DNA of 64,000 nucleotides from Comamonas testosteroni TK102 (GTDB lineage: Bacteria; Pseudomonadota; Gammaproteobacteria; Burkholderiales; Burkholderiaceae_C), in assembly GCF_000739375.1 (NCBI RefSeq), contig NZ_CP006704.1:310001-374000 (forward strand), read 5' to 3'. Below are positions 19,141 to 28,355 of the stretch, piece after piece. Position numbers and translations under genes: made by a program. Under the pieces are notes generated by a model that ran no database searches, was not told the DNA's origin, and worked only from the letters and a program-made list of their open reading frames with translations. How positions within the stretch are numbered: position 1 is the first letter of the stretch; the number at the start of each line of letters is the position of its first letter.

Positions 19141-20268
19141 TTGCCCAGCTCAGACCAACTACCTCAATGCCCGCTGCAGTCCCGCGATGGTCAGCAATGG
19201 GCCGTGCCTGTGGGCCGCTGGAGTGCTGCCGAGCTGGGCGATCGCCATATCTGGCGTCGGCTGGCGCCACAGATCAGGGCGGTTCCCAAGGGCGTGGCCT
19301 GGGATTTGCAGCAAATGGTCTGGTTGGACCATATCGGCGCGCAGCTGCTGTGGGAGCAATGGGGCAGGACCTGGCCGGCCCGGCTGCTGACGACCAAGAA
19401 TCAGCGTTCCATGCTGGAGCGTGTGGCCAGGTTCAGCGAAGTGCCCGAGGCCAAGCCCGAGCCCTCGGGATGGATGTGCGAGGTCAATCGACTGGGTCAG
19501 ATGGTGATCGACGCCTGCGGGCACTTTTCCAACTTGATTCAACTGGTCGGTCAGTTGCTGCTGGACTGTCTGCGCCTGCTGCGCAATCCGTTTCGTGGCC
19601 CCTGGCGCGATATTTCGGGCCACCTCTATGCGACGGGGGCGACAGCCTTGCCGATCACGGCACTGGTCGGCTTTCTGATCGGCGTGGTGCTGGCCTATCT
19701 GATGGCGCTGCAGCTGCGCCAGTTCGGGGCCGAGTCCTTTATCGTCAATATTCTGGGCATTTCGCTGATCCGCGAGTTGGGGCCGCTGCTGGCGGCGATT
19801 CTGGTGGCAGGACGCAGCGGCTCGGCCATTACGGCACAGATCGGCGTGATGCGCGTGACCGAAGAACTCGATGCCATGCAGGTCATGGGCATCTCCCAGG
19901 GCTACCGGCTGGTGCTGCCGCGTGCGCTGGCGCTGGCCGTGTCCATGCCGCTGGTGGCTTTGTGGACCATTTTGGCGGCACTCGCCGGCGGCATGGTCGC
20001 GGCGGACCTGACCATGGACATCACGCCGTCTTACTTCATTCAAAGCCTGCCTGCGGCCGTGAAGATCGGCAATCTGGTGCTGGCCATGGGCAAGTCCGTG
20101 GTGTTTGGCGTGCTGATTGCCCTGATCGGCTGCCACTGGGGCCTGAAGGTAGAGCCCAATACCCAGAGCCTGGGGCGCGGCACCACGGCGGCGGTGGTGT
20201 CCTCCATCACCATGGTCATCATCGTGGATGCCATCTTTGCCATCCTCTTCAGAAACGTGGGCTTTTAG
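19141..20268 (+). CDS. mlaE: MlaE-type ABC permease with N-terminal STAS-like extension
   Basis: Permease of a retrograde phospholipid (Mla/MCE) ABC transporter in the inner membrane. Residues about 1-120 are soluble and resemble a STAS/MlaB-like unit (WSAAELGDRHIWRRLAPQ, then VWLDHIGAQLLWEQWG). The rest is the MlaE membrane domain with ISLIRELGPLLAAILVAGRSGSAITAQIG and EELDAMQVMGI. I chose the TTG at 19141 because AGGAAG sits 7 bases before it; the frame is open further upstream (to an ATG at 18973), but that stretch is Cys/Trp-rich and unlike the family. It leads an operon with the ATPase, MCE and lipoprotein genes. A fused MlaB-like domain would explain why no separate mlaB is present. Confidence 0.85.
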   Translation: MPSSDQLPQCPLQSRDGQQWAVPVGRWSAAELGDRHIWRRLAPQIRAVPKGVAWDLQQMVWLDHIGAQLLWEQWGRTWPARLLTTKNQRSMLERVARFSEVPEAKPEPSGWMCEVNRLGQMVIDACGHFSNLIQLVGQLLLDCLRLLRNPFRGPWRDISGHLYATGATALPITALVGFLIGVVLAYLMALQLRQFGAESFIVNILGISLIRELGPLLAAILVAGRSGSAITAQIGVMRVTEELDAMQVMGISQGYRLVLPRALALAVSMPLVALWTILAALAGGMVAADLTMDITPSYFIQSLPAAVKIGNLVLAMGKSVVFGVLIALIGCHWGLKVEPNTQSLGRGTTAAVVSSITMVIIVDAIFAILFRNVGF

Positions 20269-20277
20269 GATGAACTA

Positions 20278-20350
20278 CCCCCTGTGCGGCTTCGCCGCCT
20301 CCCCCCAAGGGAACGACACCTTCGCAGCGGGGCGGCCCTTGCTCGGCGTC
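20278..20350 (+). repeat. Post-stop hairpin element, copy c (mlaE/mlaF)
   Basis: Starts 9 bases after the mlaE stop: CCCCCTGTGCGGCTTCGCCG, then a C-run/GGG arm and the conserved GCGGGGCGGCCCTTGCTCGG core. The first hairpin is perfect (GCGGC/GCCGC); the outer stem has one mismatch (GACACC versus GGCGTC). A related tail runs to the start of the ATPase gene. Confidence 0.85.
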
Positions 20351-20394
20351 TCTGGCTTGGGTTGCGCCAGCCTCGTGGAGCGGGGGGCGCGCAA

Positions 20395-21255
20395 ATGACA
20401 GAGGTGATGCACAACCGCCGTATCGAGGGGGCTGTGGGCGACTACGCGCCGCCGCAGGATGTGAAGCCCCTGGTGCAGGCGGTGGACCTGTGGACCGAGT
20501 TTGGCGAGGGTGCATCGCGCTTTGCCGTGCACCAGGACTTGAATTTCGATGTCTACCCGGGCGAGATTCTGGCCCTGGTGGGCGGCTCCGGCACGGGCAA
20601 GACCGTGCTGCTGCGCCAGATCCTGGGCCTGCTTTCGCCTTCGCGCGGCACGGTGACCGTAGATGGCCGGCCCTCGCGCGAGGTCATCAGCGGTGAGCTG
20701 GCGGCGAGTCAGGTGGGCATGCTGTTCCAGCAGGGGGCGCTGTATTCGGCCTTCAATGTGCTGGACAACATCGCGTTTGCATTGCGCGAGCAGGGCACCT
20801 TGCCCGATGCCGTGGTGCGCGATGCGGCCATGGTCAAGCTGCAGATGGTGGGTCTCAAGCCGGAACATGCCTCGCGCATGCCCGCAGACCTGTCGGGCGG
20901 CATGATCAAGCGTGTGGCGCTGGCGCGTGCGCTGATGATGGATCCGCCGCTGCTGCTGCTGGACGAACCCACCGCCGGACTCGATCCCAAGGGCTCTGAC
21001 GAGTTCTGTGAGCTGCTGCGCGATATCCATGCCGAGCTGGGCCTGACCGTGATCATGGTCACTCACGACCTGGATACGCTGTTTGCGCTGTCCACGCGTG
21101 TGGCCGTGCTGGCCGAGAAAAAAGTGCTGTTCACCGGAGCCCCACGCGACGTGGCCCAGATCAAGCACCCGTTTATCGAACATTTCTTCCAGGGAGAGCG
21201 TGGCCGCCGAGCCATGGCCCCGGTGCAAGGCGGCGCGGCCGCAGAGGAAAGCTGA
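20395..21255 (+). CDS. mlaF: MlaF-type ABC transporter ATP-binding protein
   Basis: Cytoplasmic ATPase powering the MlaE permease. The 286-residue protein has Walker A GGSGTGKT, the Q-loop in MLFQQGALYSAFNV, ABC signature LSGGMIKR, Walker B LLLLDEPTAGLDP and the H-loop VTHD. The LSGGMIKRVALARAL form is typical of the Mla subgroup. ATG 20395 follows GTGGAGCGGGG. Upstream in-frame codons belong to the repeat element and were excluded. The stop overlaps the next gene by one base (TGATG). Confidence 0.95.
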   Translation: MTEVMHNRRIEGAVGDYAPPQDVKPLVQAVDLWTEFGEGASRFAVHQDLNFDVYPGEILALVGGSGTGKTVLLRQILGLLSPSRGTVTVDGRPSREVISGELAASQVGMLFQQGALYSAFNVLDNIAFALREQGTLPDAVVRDAAMVKLQMVGLKPEHASRMPADLSGGMIKRVALARALMMDPPLLLLDEPTAGLDPKGSDEFCELLRDIHAELGLTVIMVTHDLDTLFALSTRVAVLAEKKVLFTGAPRDVAQIKHPFIEHFFQGERGRRAMAPVQGGAAAEES

Positions 21256-22202
21256 TGGAAAACAAGTCCCATGCCATGGCTGCCGGCATTTTCGTGCTGG
21301 TGGTTGCGGCCCTGCTGGCAGGGCTGGCCGTCTGGCTGACGCGCGACAACCGCGAATACCAGCTCTACGAAATGTCCACCAAGGATGGTGTCAGCGGTCT
21401 GCAGCCCCAGGCCACGGTGCGCTACAAGGGCGTACCCGTGGGCAAGGTGGTGCGCATCGGTTTTGACCCGCAGATTCCCGGCAATGTGCTGATTCGCATT
21501 GCCGTGGGTGAGGACACGCCGGTCACGCCGGCCACTTATGCACAGCTCGGCTATCAGGGGGTGACGGGGCTGGCCCATATCCAGCTCGACGACGACAGCC
21601 GGGCTTCGCAGCCGCTCAAGCCCGGGCCCAGCGGCCTGCCGCGCCTGCCCATGAAGTCCTCGCCGCTGAACATGCTGGCCGACCAGGGCCCGGTGCTGCT
21701 GGAGCGGGTTGACGAAATTTCACGCCGTCTCAATGCCATGCTGGGCGAGGACAACCAGAAGCGCGTGAGCGCGGCGCTGGACAATATCGCGGCTGCATCC
21801 GGGGGGATCAAGGATCTGGCCGAGACCATGAACAAGACGGCCAAGGACTTTCCTCAGCTCACGGCAGATGCGCACCAGACCCTGCAGTCCCTGACCAAGG
21901 CCGGCAATGCCGCCACGGGCGTGGCGACCGATCTGCAGCAGACCGTGCGCAAGGTGAATGCGCCCGACGGCCCGCTGCAGCAGATTGCCGAGGGCACGCA
22001 GGCCCTGTCGCAGGCGGCCGAATCGCTGGGGCGCAGCACCTTGCCGCGCATGAACGGCGCGGCCGACGATGTCTCGCGCGCTGCGCGCACCATGGGCGCG
22101 GCGGCAGGCCGCTTCAATGACAACCCGCAATCCGTCATCTACGGCCAGGGCCTGGGCCAGCCGGGCCCCGGCGAGCCCGGTTTCGTGGCTCCGGCCAAGT
22201 GA
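21255..22202 (+). CDS. mlaD: MlaD-type MCE domain substrate-binding protein
   Basis: A 315-residue periplasmic protein held by one N-terminal helix (about 9-28), followed by one MCE domain (about 38-115, with SGLQPQATVRYKGVPVGKV) and a long helical region with Thr/Ala/Gln-rich repeats (about 140-290). MCE domains form hexameric lipid-binding rings attached to MlaE. The C-terminal helices resemble PqiB/YebT-type needle segments more than the short E. coli MlaD tail. It is coupled to the ATPase gene. Confidence 0.93.
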   Translation: MENKSHAMAAGIFVLVVAALLAGLAVWLTRDNREYQLYEMSTKDGVSGLQPQATVRYKGVPVGKVVRIGFDPQIPGNVLIRIAVGEDTPVTPATYAQLGYQGVTGLAHIQLDDDSRASQPLKPGPSGLPRLPMKSSPLNMLADQGPVLLERVDEISRRLNAMLGEDNQKRVSAALDNIAAASGGIKDLAETMNKTAKDFPQLTADAHQTLQSLTKAGNAATGVATDLQQTVRKVNAPDGPLQQIAEGTQALSQAAESLGRSTLPRMNGAADDVSRAARTMGAAAGRFNDNPQSVIYGQGLGQPGPGEPGFVAPAK

Positions 22203-22312
22203 AGCGGCAACAAGGACACGACTTGCGAAAATTCGGACCAGGCAGGCGGTTTCTCAATGGAAATGCCTGCTGCTCATCCATCCTGGCTGGCCTAAGTCCC
22301 TAAGGAATCAAT

Positions 22313-22996
22313 ATGGCAGACACAAAGATTTCATTCACCGGCCGTGGAGCATGGCGATTGCTGGGCACTTCTTCGCTGGTGCTGGCGCTTGCCGCCTGCT
22401 CGGGCCTGCCCACGGCACCCACGCAGCCGGTGCGCTATGACCTGGGCGTGGCCGACCTGGCCGCGCCGGCCGCGAATGCAGCTGCCGCTTCGGTGGCGCC
22501 GGTGCCGCTGGTGCTGGCCGAAGTCCAGGCTCCGGGTCTGCCCGAGGGCCTGACGGCCATGTTCTACCGCCTGAACTACAGCGACAGCCAGCAGCTGCGT
22601 GCCTACCAGAACGCGCGCTGGAGCCTGCCTCCGTCCCAGATGGTGGAGCAGCGCCTGCGCATGCGTCTGGGGCTGGAGCGCCCCGTGCTCTCGGGCAAGG
22701 ACAATGTCCGCCCCCTGCTGGCCGACAAGCGCTCGATTGCGCAGCTGCGCGTGACGGTGGACGAGTTCAACCAGGTCTTTGACAGTGCCAGCAGCAGCCG
22801 TGCGCTGCTGCGTCTGAGCGCCAGCCTGATCGGTGCCGGCGAGAGTGCAGGCAACCAGTTGCTGGGCCAGAAGGTGTTCACGGTCGAAGTGCCATCCAGC
22901 TCAGCCGATGCGGCAGGAGGTGCCCAGGCCATGGCGCGCGCCGTGGACGAGGCGGCGGCCCAGCTCAGCCGCTGGCTGCAGGGCTACGGGCGCTAG
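22313..22996 (+). CDS. ABC-type transport auxiliary lipoprotein (PqiC/DUF330-like)
   Basis: A 227-residue lipoprotein with the lipobox LALAACSG (Cys about 29), so it should be lipid-anchored, probably to the outer membrane. The body fits the ABC_trans_aux (PqiC) family: a YRLNYSDSQQLRAYQNARW stretch and WL at the end. In E. coli PqiC works with the MCE protein PqiB. Its place as the last gene behind an MlaFED set suggests it replaces MlaC/MlaA as outer-membrane partner. The start has a good TAAGGA site. Confidence 0.88.
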   Translation: MADTKISFTGRGAWRLLGTSSLVLALAACSGLPTAPTQPVRYDLGVADLAAPAANAAAASVAPVPLVLAEVQAPGLPEGLTAMFYRLNYSDSQQLRAYQNARWSLPPSQMVEQRLRMRLGLERPVLSGKDNVRPLLADKRSIAQLRVTVDEFNQVFDSASSSRALLRLSASLIGAGESAGNQLLGQKVFTVEVPSSSADAAGGAQAMARAVDEAAAQLSRWLQGYGR

Positions 22997-23027
22997 GTTC
23001 TGTCCGGCCCCAAGTAGCGCCGTTCGG

Positions 23028-23053
23028 AAAGCCCTGCCATGCAGGGCTTTGTT
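23028..23053 (+). terminator. Intrinsic terminator of the lipid-transport operon
   Basis: AAAGCCCTGC / GCAGGGCTTT, a perfect 10-bp stem with CAT loop, then GTTG. It lies 32 bases after the lipoprotein stop codon. Confidence 0.8.
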
Positions 23054-23166
23054 GATTCCGGGCAAGTTCTGGGTCTGGCGGCAGCCGCTTTGCTGATATG
23101 GGTCAATGGACGGACCTGGTCTTGTTCTTAAGCTGCCAGTTCCTCAATCTCGCACAAGGAACTGCC

Positions 23167-23664
23167 ATGGCCAGCCTCGAATGGAATGCCGCTCTCATCC
23201 TGGATTTTCCCGTCATGGACGCGGTGCATGAGGAGTTCGTCGCCCTGCTGGCCCAGGTGGAGGCAGCCGCCGACGAGCAGCTGTGTGCGCTCTGGGACGA
23301 GCTGATTGCCCACACCCAGCAGCACTTCGATCAGGAGGACCGCTGGATGCAGACCACGGGATTTGCCACGGGCAACTGCCACAGCCAGCAGCACAAGGTG
23401 GTGCTGGCCGTCCTGCGCGAGGGGGCGGTCAAGGGAGAGCAAGGTGATCTGGCCACCATCCGCCATATGGCGGCCGAGCTGGGTCCTTGGTTCAGCCACC
23501 ATGCGCAGAACATGGATGCCGCCCTGGCCCTGCACATGCGGCGCGCGGGCTTTGACCCGGTGACCGGCGCGGTGCTGGTGCCCGAGGCTTTGCCTGCAGA
23601 GCCGATCACCGGCTGTGGTGGTGCCTGTGGTGAAGCTGAAAAAAGGGAAGTGGTAACTGCCTGA
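23167..23664 (+). CDS. Hemerythrin domain protein
   Basis: A 165-residue four-helix protein predicted to bind a di-iron centre for O2 or NO sensing or storage. The expected ligands can be seen in order: H-E in MDAVHEEFVALL, H in ELIAHTQQHFDQED, HSQQH in the third helix and H in LALHMRR. A Cys/Gly-rich tail (ITGCGGACGE) is unusual and could bind metal. ATG 23167 has AAGGA at proper spacing, and residues encoded further upstream are not hemerythrin-like. It stands alone, convergent with marC. Confidence 0.9.
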   Translation: MASLEWNAALILDFPVMDAVHEEFVALLAQVEAAADEQLCALWDELIAHTQQHFDQEDRWMQTTGFATGNCHSQQHKVVLAVLREGAVKGEQGDLATIRHMAAELGPWFSHHAQNMDAALALHMRRAGFDPVTGAVLVPEALPAEPITGCGGACGEAEKREVVTA

Positions 23665-23687
23665 AACTGGCACGCGCTAAGGCGAGA

Positions 23688-23760
23688 GACAGCGAGCAAG
23701 CGCTGCCGCGCAGCGGAGCTGCCGTCCCCCTTGGGGGAAGCGGCGTAGCCGCTCAGGGGG
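23688..23760 (-). repeat. Post-stop hairpin element, copy d (after marC)
   Basis: Begins immediately after the marC TGA: CCCCCTGAGCGGCTACGCCG, then CCCCC-AA-GGGGG, ending with the outer stem GGCAGC/GCTGTC (one G-U pair). The orientation is that of marC, although the neighbouring gene downstream is convergent. Confidence 0.85.
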
Positions 23761-24408
23761 TCAAGGGTATATGGCCGGAGAGGCCAGGATGGGGAAGATC
23801 TTGATCAGCCCTCCCGCCATCACCTCGATGGCCAGCGCGGCCAGAATCAGGCCCATGAGCCGGGTCATCACATTGATGCCGGTCTTGCCCAGCACGCGGG
23901 CAATCGGGTGGGCCAGCGAAAAGCACACCATGATGGCGGCCGCCACCACCACGCCATAGCCGACCAGCGCCACATGCTGCCAGATGGTGCGCGCCTGATC
24001 GGCATAGATCACCACGGTGGACATGGCGGCAGGCCCGGTCAGCAGCGGAATGGTCAGAGGCACGACGGCGATGCTGTTGCCCTCGGCGGCTTTTTCGACG
24101 CCGGCTGCCAGCGTGGCATTGTTGGGCCGGTCTTCGGCAGGGCGGGCGTTGAGCATGTTCATTGCACTGATCAGCAGCAGCAGACCGCCGCCGACCTGAA
24201 AGCTCTGCAGCGAGATGTTGAAGAACTGCAGAATCTGCAACCCCAGCAGCGCACAGACTGCGATCACGCAGAAGGCAGCAAAGGCGGCGGTGCGAATGGT
24301 CTGCCAGCGCTGCTCTGCATCGAAGCCGGCCGTGTAGTGGATGAAGAACGGAACAATGGCCAGCGGGTTGATGATGGCGACCAGGGTGATCAGCGGCTTG
24401 ATATCCAT
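23761..24408 (-). CDS. MarC family integral membrane protein
   Basis: A 215-residue inner-membrane protein with about six helices. It shows the family's N-terminal INPLAIVPFF and the internal PLTIPLLTGPAAMSTVV. MarC proteins were named after the E. coli mar locus but have no proven role in drug resistance; the function is unknown. ATG 24408 follows GGAGGCGAGCTGTA, a strong ribosome binding site. The TGA stop directly abuts the post-stop element. It is divergent from the dienelactone hydrolase gene. Confidence 0.9.
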   Translation of the reverse strand: MDIKPLITLVAIINPLAIVPFFIHYTAGFDAEQRWQTIRTAAFAAFCVIAVCALLGLQILQFFNISLQSFQVGGGLLLLISAMNMLNARPAEDRPNNATLAAGVEKAAEGNSIAVVPLTIPLLTGPAAMSTVVIYADQARTIWQHVALVGYGVVVAAAIMVCFSLAHPIARVLGKTGINVMTRLMGLILAALAIEVMAGGLIKIFPILASPAIYP

Positions 24409-24590
24409 TACAGCTCGCCTCCGGGCATGGGGGGCTTGTTGCGACTGTCTGCCTTTTGTGGGGCCGGGATAGCTGGCATGAACACTCCTGTGAAAAAATG
24501 AGCGAATCGTCGACGCGGCACCAGCCATTACAGCATTGCTGGCGATCGCGTCGCGGATTTCCCTTTTGAACCATGTTAAGGAGCTTCGCA

Positions 24591-25283
24591 ATGGGCAGCT
24601 TTGTTGAACTGACAGCCGTGGATGGCGTAAAAACCCCCGCTTATGTGGCCATGCCCGAGGGCCAGGCACGCGGTGCCATCGTGGTGCTGCAGGAGATCTT
24701 CGGCGTGAACTCGCATATCCGCTCCGTGGCAGACCGCTATGCTGCCCAGGGCTATGTGGCCGTGGCCCCCGCCATGTTTGACCGCGTCAAGCCCGATGTG
24801 GAGCTGGGCTACACCGAAGATGATATGAAGGCCGGCTTTGCTCTCAAGACTGCGGTGGAAGCCCTGCCCGAGCCTGGCGCGCTGCGCGATGTGGAGGCGG
24901 CCGTGGCCCATGCAGCGAAGCTGGTGCCCGGCGGCAAGATCGGTGTGGTGGGCTTTTGCTGGGGCGGCCTGCTGACCTGGCGCTCGGCCTGCAACCTGGC
25001 CAGTGTTTCTGCTGCAGTCTGCTATTACGGCGGCGGCATGACGGGCGAGGTGGAAGCCAGCCGTCAGGCGCTGTGCCCGGTGCTGGCCCACTTCGGCAGC
25101 AAGGATCACTACATCTCGCTGGAGTCCGTCGAAGCCTTCAAGAAGGCACAGCCCCAGGCACAAGTGCATGTCTACGACGCCGACCACGGCTTCAACTGCG
25201 ACCAGCGCGGCTCCTACAACGAAGCCGCTGCTGCGTTGGCAGGTGAGCGCACTCTGGCCTTCTTCGCCCAGCATCTGGGTTGA
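24591..25283 (+). CDS. Dienelactone hydrolase family protein
   Basis: A 230-residue cytoplasmic alpha/beta hydrolase. Family members open dienelactones in chlorocatechol breakdown, but many homologues outside such clusters act on unknown esters. The nucleophile is the Cys of GFCWGG (about 124), as in true dienelactone hydrolases, with the acid in HFGSKDHYI and the His in DADHGFNCD. ATG 24591 follows AAGGAGCTTCGCA. No catechol genes are nearby, so the substrate stays open. An efficient terminator follows. Confidence 0.9.
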   Translation: MGSFVELTAVDGVKTPAYVAMPEGQARGAIVVLQEIFGVNSHIRSVADRYAAQGYVAVAPAMFDRVKPDVELGYTEDDMKAGFALKTAVEALPEPGALRDVEAAVAHAAKLVPGGKIGVVGFCWGGLLTWRSACNLASVSAAVCYYGGGMTGEVEASRQALCPVLAHFGSKDHYISLESVEAFKKAQPQAQVHVYDADHGFNCDQRGSYNEAAAALAGERTLAFFAQHLG

Positions 25284-25287
25284 TATA

Positions 25288-25338
25288 AAAACAATAGCTG
25301 CTTGTGCTTGATATATAAGCGCAAGCAGCTGTTTTTAT
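25288..25338 (+). terminator. Palindromic repeat acting as terminator (full AGCTGCT copy)
   Basis: AGCTGCTTG-T-GCTT / AAGC-G-CAAGCAGCT stem with a GATATAT loop, flanked by AAAAACA and GTTTTTA. It is the only complete copy of this repeat family in the window. The long stem and T-run make it a likely terminator of the dienelactone hydrolase gene, and it could work in both directions. Confidence 0.8.
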
Positions 25339-25374
25339 CTAAAGCCCGTTGCCGCTGGGCGGTCCCCCATCAGA

Positions 25375-25448
25375 GACATCAAGCAAGCGCCGCCGCGCAG
25401 CGAGGATGTCGTCCCCCTTGGGGGAAGGCGCGGAAGCGCCTCAGGGGG
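25375..25448 (-). repeat. Post-stop hairpin element, copy e (after corA)
   Basis: Begins immediately after the corA TGA: CCCCCTGAGGCGCTTCCGCG. The first hairpin is GGCGC/GCGCC instead of GCGGC/GCCGC, the middle CCCCC-AA-GGGGG, and the outer stem GACATC/GATGTC instead of GACGCC/GGCGTC. These paired changes support a conserved RNA fold. Confidence 0.88.
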
Positions 25449-26636
25449 TCATTCTTTTTCTTCGCTTTCCAGGTAGCGGCGGCGCCAGAAATAGGCCACC
25501 AGCACCACGGTGATGATCACCATGGCCGCCAGGGCCCAGATGAAGCCGTCCTTTTTGTGCACGAAGGGGATGAACTCGAAGTTCATGCCGAAGATGCCGG
25601 CAATCAGGTTCAGCGGCAGAAAGATGGCCGTCACGGTGGTCAGCGTGCGCATGATGTCGTTGGCTCGGTTGCTCTGTGCCGAAAAGTGCATCTGCACGGC
25701 GGTCTCGGCGCTTTGCTCCATGCGGTGAATATGGTGGGTCACGCGCTCTATATGTTCGAGCACGTCGCGTGAGCGCACGCGCAGCAACTCACGCTCATGC
25801 TGGCGCGCGGGGGTGTGCTCGGGCGGCCAGCCCTCCAGTGCCTCGGTCCAGTCCTGCACGGCGGCGCGCTGGTCTTCGCAGATTTCATCCAGCTGGTGCA
25901 GCGCCAGGCGCACATCGAGCACGCTGGCCCAGTTGCTGAAGCGCTTGTTGGGCTTGAGCAGCGCCATCTGCCAGTGGTCGATCTGGCGCGTCAGCGTGCG
26001 GCGCAGGTCCAGATAGCCGTCCACCATGCCGTTGACCATGCGCAGCATCAGGTCCGCAGGCTCCACGGGCATCTTGCTGCTGACCTGGCGACCGTCAGTC
26101 TTGGCGGGGCCGGAGATCAGGCGCTGCCAGAAGTTTTCCAGCACAAAGCAGCCGTCGGGATGCACGGACAGCAGGATCTGGTCATACAGCGCAAAGCCCA
26201 CGGGCTGCGTTTCCACGCGTTGCAGCACCGGCGCTTCGCGCTGGCCGCTGTGGGCCAGGCTGTGGGATGGCGGCGGGGCGCTGGATGCCGCACTGCCGGT
26301 GCCGGCCACCAGGGCAGGCGGTGCGGCCACGGCGGGCGAGGCGTGGCTGCCGTTGAGCGGCGGCAGATGGGCGTTGGCCAGACGGCGGAACACCAGCACG
26401 TCGTATACCGAGGTGTAGTCGTAGTTGGAAGGGATGGCCGGATTCAGCAGGTCGGAGACATGCAGGTCCACGAGAGCGGAGCCGCCCAGCCTGGTCAGCA
26501 TGGTCTGAATGGCCGGCAGCTGAGTCTCCAGCTCCGAGCGTGCGCAGGAGACCCAGTAAAACCCCGTCGTCGCAGCCTGCGTTGGCAGTCCGTCAACAGG
26601 CTGGGCATAGAGGGGAGAGATATGCAGCACGCGCAT
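25449..26636 (-). CDS. corA: CorA family magnesium/divalent cation transporter
   Basis: A 395-residue protein: a large cytoplasmic N-terminal part, a long helix region, and two C-terminal membrane helices with the GMN selectivity motif (350-352, IFGMNFEF) at the end of the first. CorA pentamers carry Mg2+ or Co2+; the ZntB branch carries Zn2+ and shares this architecture. An Ala/Pro/Ser-rich insert (about 95-130) interrupts the N-terminal domain and is unusual. The TGA stop abuts the post-stop element. Confidence 0.9.
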   Translation of the reverse strand: MRVLHISPLYAQPVDGLPTQAATTGFYWVSCARSELETQLPAIQTMLTRLGGSALVDLHVSDLLNPAIPSNYDYTSVYDVLVFRRLANAHLPPLNGSHASPAVAAPPALVAGTGSAASSAPPPSHSLAHSGQREAPVLQRVETQPVGFALYDQILLSVHPDGCFVLENFWQRLISGPAKTDGRQVSSKMPVEPADLMLRMVNGMVDGYLDLRRTLTRQIDHWQMALLKPNKRFSNWASVLDVRLALHQLDEICEDQRAAVQDWTEALEGWPPEHTPARQHERELLRVRSRDVLEHIERVTHHIHRMEQSAETAVQMHFSAQSNRANDIMRTLTTVTAIFLPLNLIAGIFGMNFEFIPFVHKKDGFIWALAAMVIITVVLVAYFWRRRYLESEEKE

Positions 26637-26731
26637 GGGAATAGGCAGTCTCGATGTCAGTGCAAAAGCAGATGCAAAAACGGCCCGTGCAAGCTGCCTG
26701 GGCCGTCAGATCATGCCTGAAATGCTCTCAG

Positions 26732-26768
26732 GCGCAAGCATGACCTGCGCTGACAGCTATCAATTTTG

Positions 26769-26770
<2 letters not shown>
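26732..26770 (-). repeat. Half copy of the AGCTGCT palindromic repeat
   Basis: On the minus strand AAATTGATAGCTGTCAGCGC, then a spacer and GCTTGCGCC. It lies directly after the hemB stop codon, in the 132-base gap before corA. Confidence 0.5.
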
Positions 26771-27827
<1,057 letters not shown>

Positions 27828-27911
27828 CTATTCCATGACGGCTGTCTCATTGCGGGGTAAAGACGCGGTGCGCAGCGGCTGTGGCGCGGCGCAGGCCTTT
27901 ACACTGGCCCC

Positions 27912-28328
27912 ATGCTATGGGTTAAAGCCTTTCACATCATTTTTGTCGCCAGCTGGTTTGCTGGTCTGTTCTATCTGCCGCGTATCTTTGTCAATATCGC
28001 CATGGTCACTCCGGGCTCGGTGGCAGAGCGCGAGCGCCTGCTGCTGATGGCGCGCAAGCTGCTGCGCTTCACCACCATGCTGGCCGTGCCTGCGCTGGGC
28101 CTGGGCCTGTGGCTGTGGCTGGGCTGGGGCTTTGCGGGCGGCTGGCTGCATGCCAAGCTGGCCGTGGTGCTGCTGGTCATCGGGTATCACCACAGCTGTG
28201 CCGTGCTGCTGCGCAAGCTGGCGGACAACACCTGTCACAAAAGCCATCGCTGGTTCCGTTTCTATAACGAAGTGCCGGTGCTGCTGCTGATCGCTGCCGT
28301 GGTTCTGGTGGTGGTCAAGCCCTTCTGA
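27912..28328 (+). CDS. HemJ/CopD family membrane protein
   Basis: A 138-residue protein with four hydrophobic helices and the family start MLWVKAFHIIFVASWFAGL, including the conserved His at 8. HemJ is a protoporphyrinogen IX oxidase in many bacteria lacking HemG or HemY; CopD-family proteins with the same fold are linked to copper. Its place beside hemB supports the heme role, but this is inference. It precedes vanZ by 27 bases. Confidence 0.8.
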   Translation: MLWVKAFHIIFVASWFAGLFYLPRIFVNIAMVTPGSVAERERLLLMARKLLRFTTMLAVPALGLGLWLWLGWGFAGGWLHAKLAVVLLVIGYHHSCAVLLRKLADNTCHKSHRWFRFYNEVPVLLLIAAVVLVVVKPF

Positions 28329-28355
28329 GTCTTGTGCCGAGAGTAGGAGGCGACT

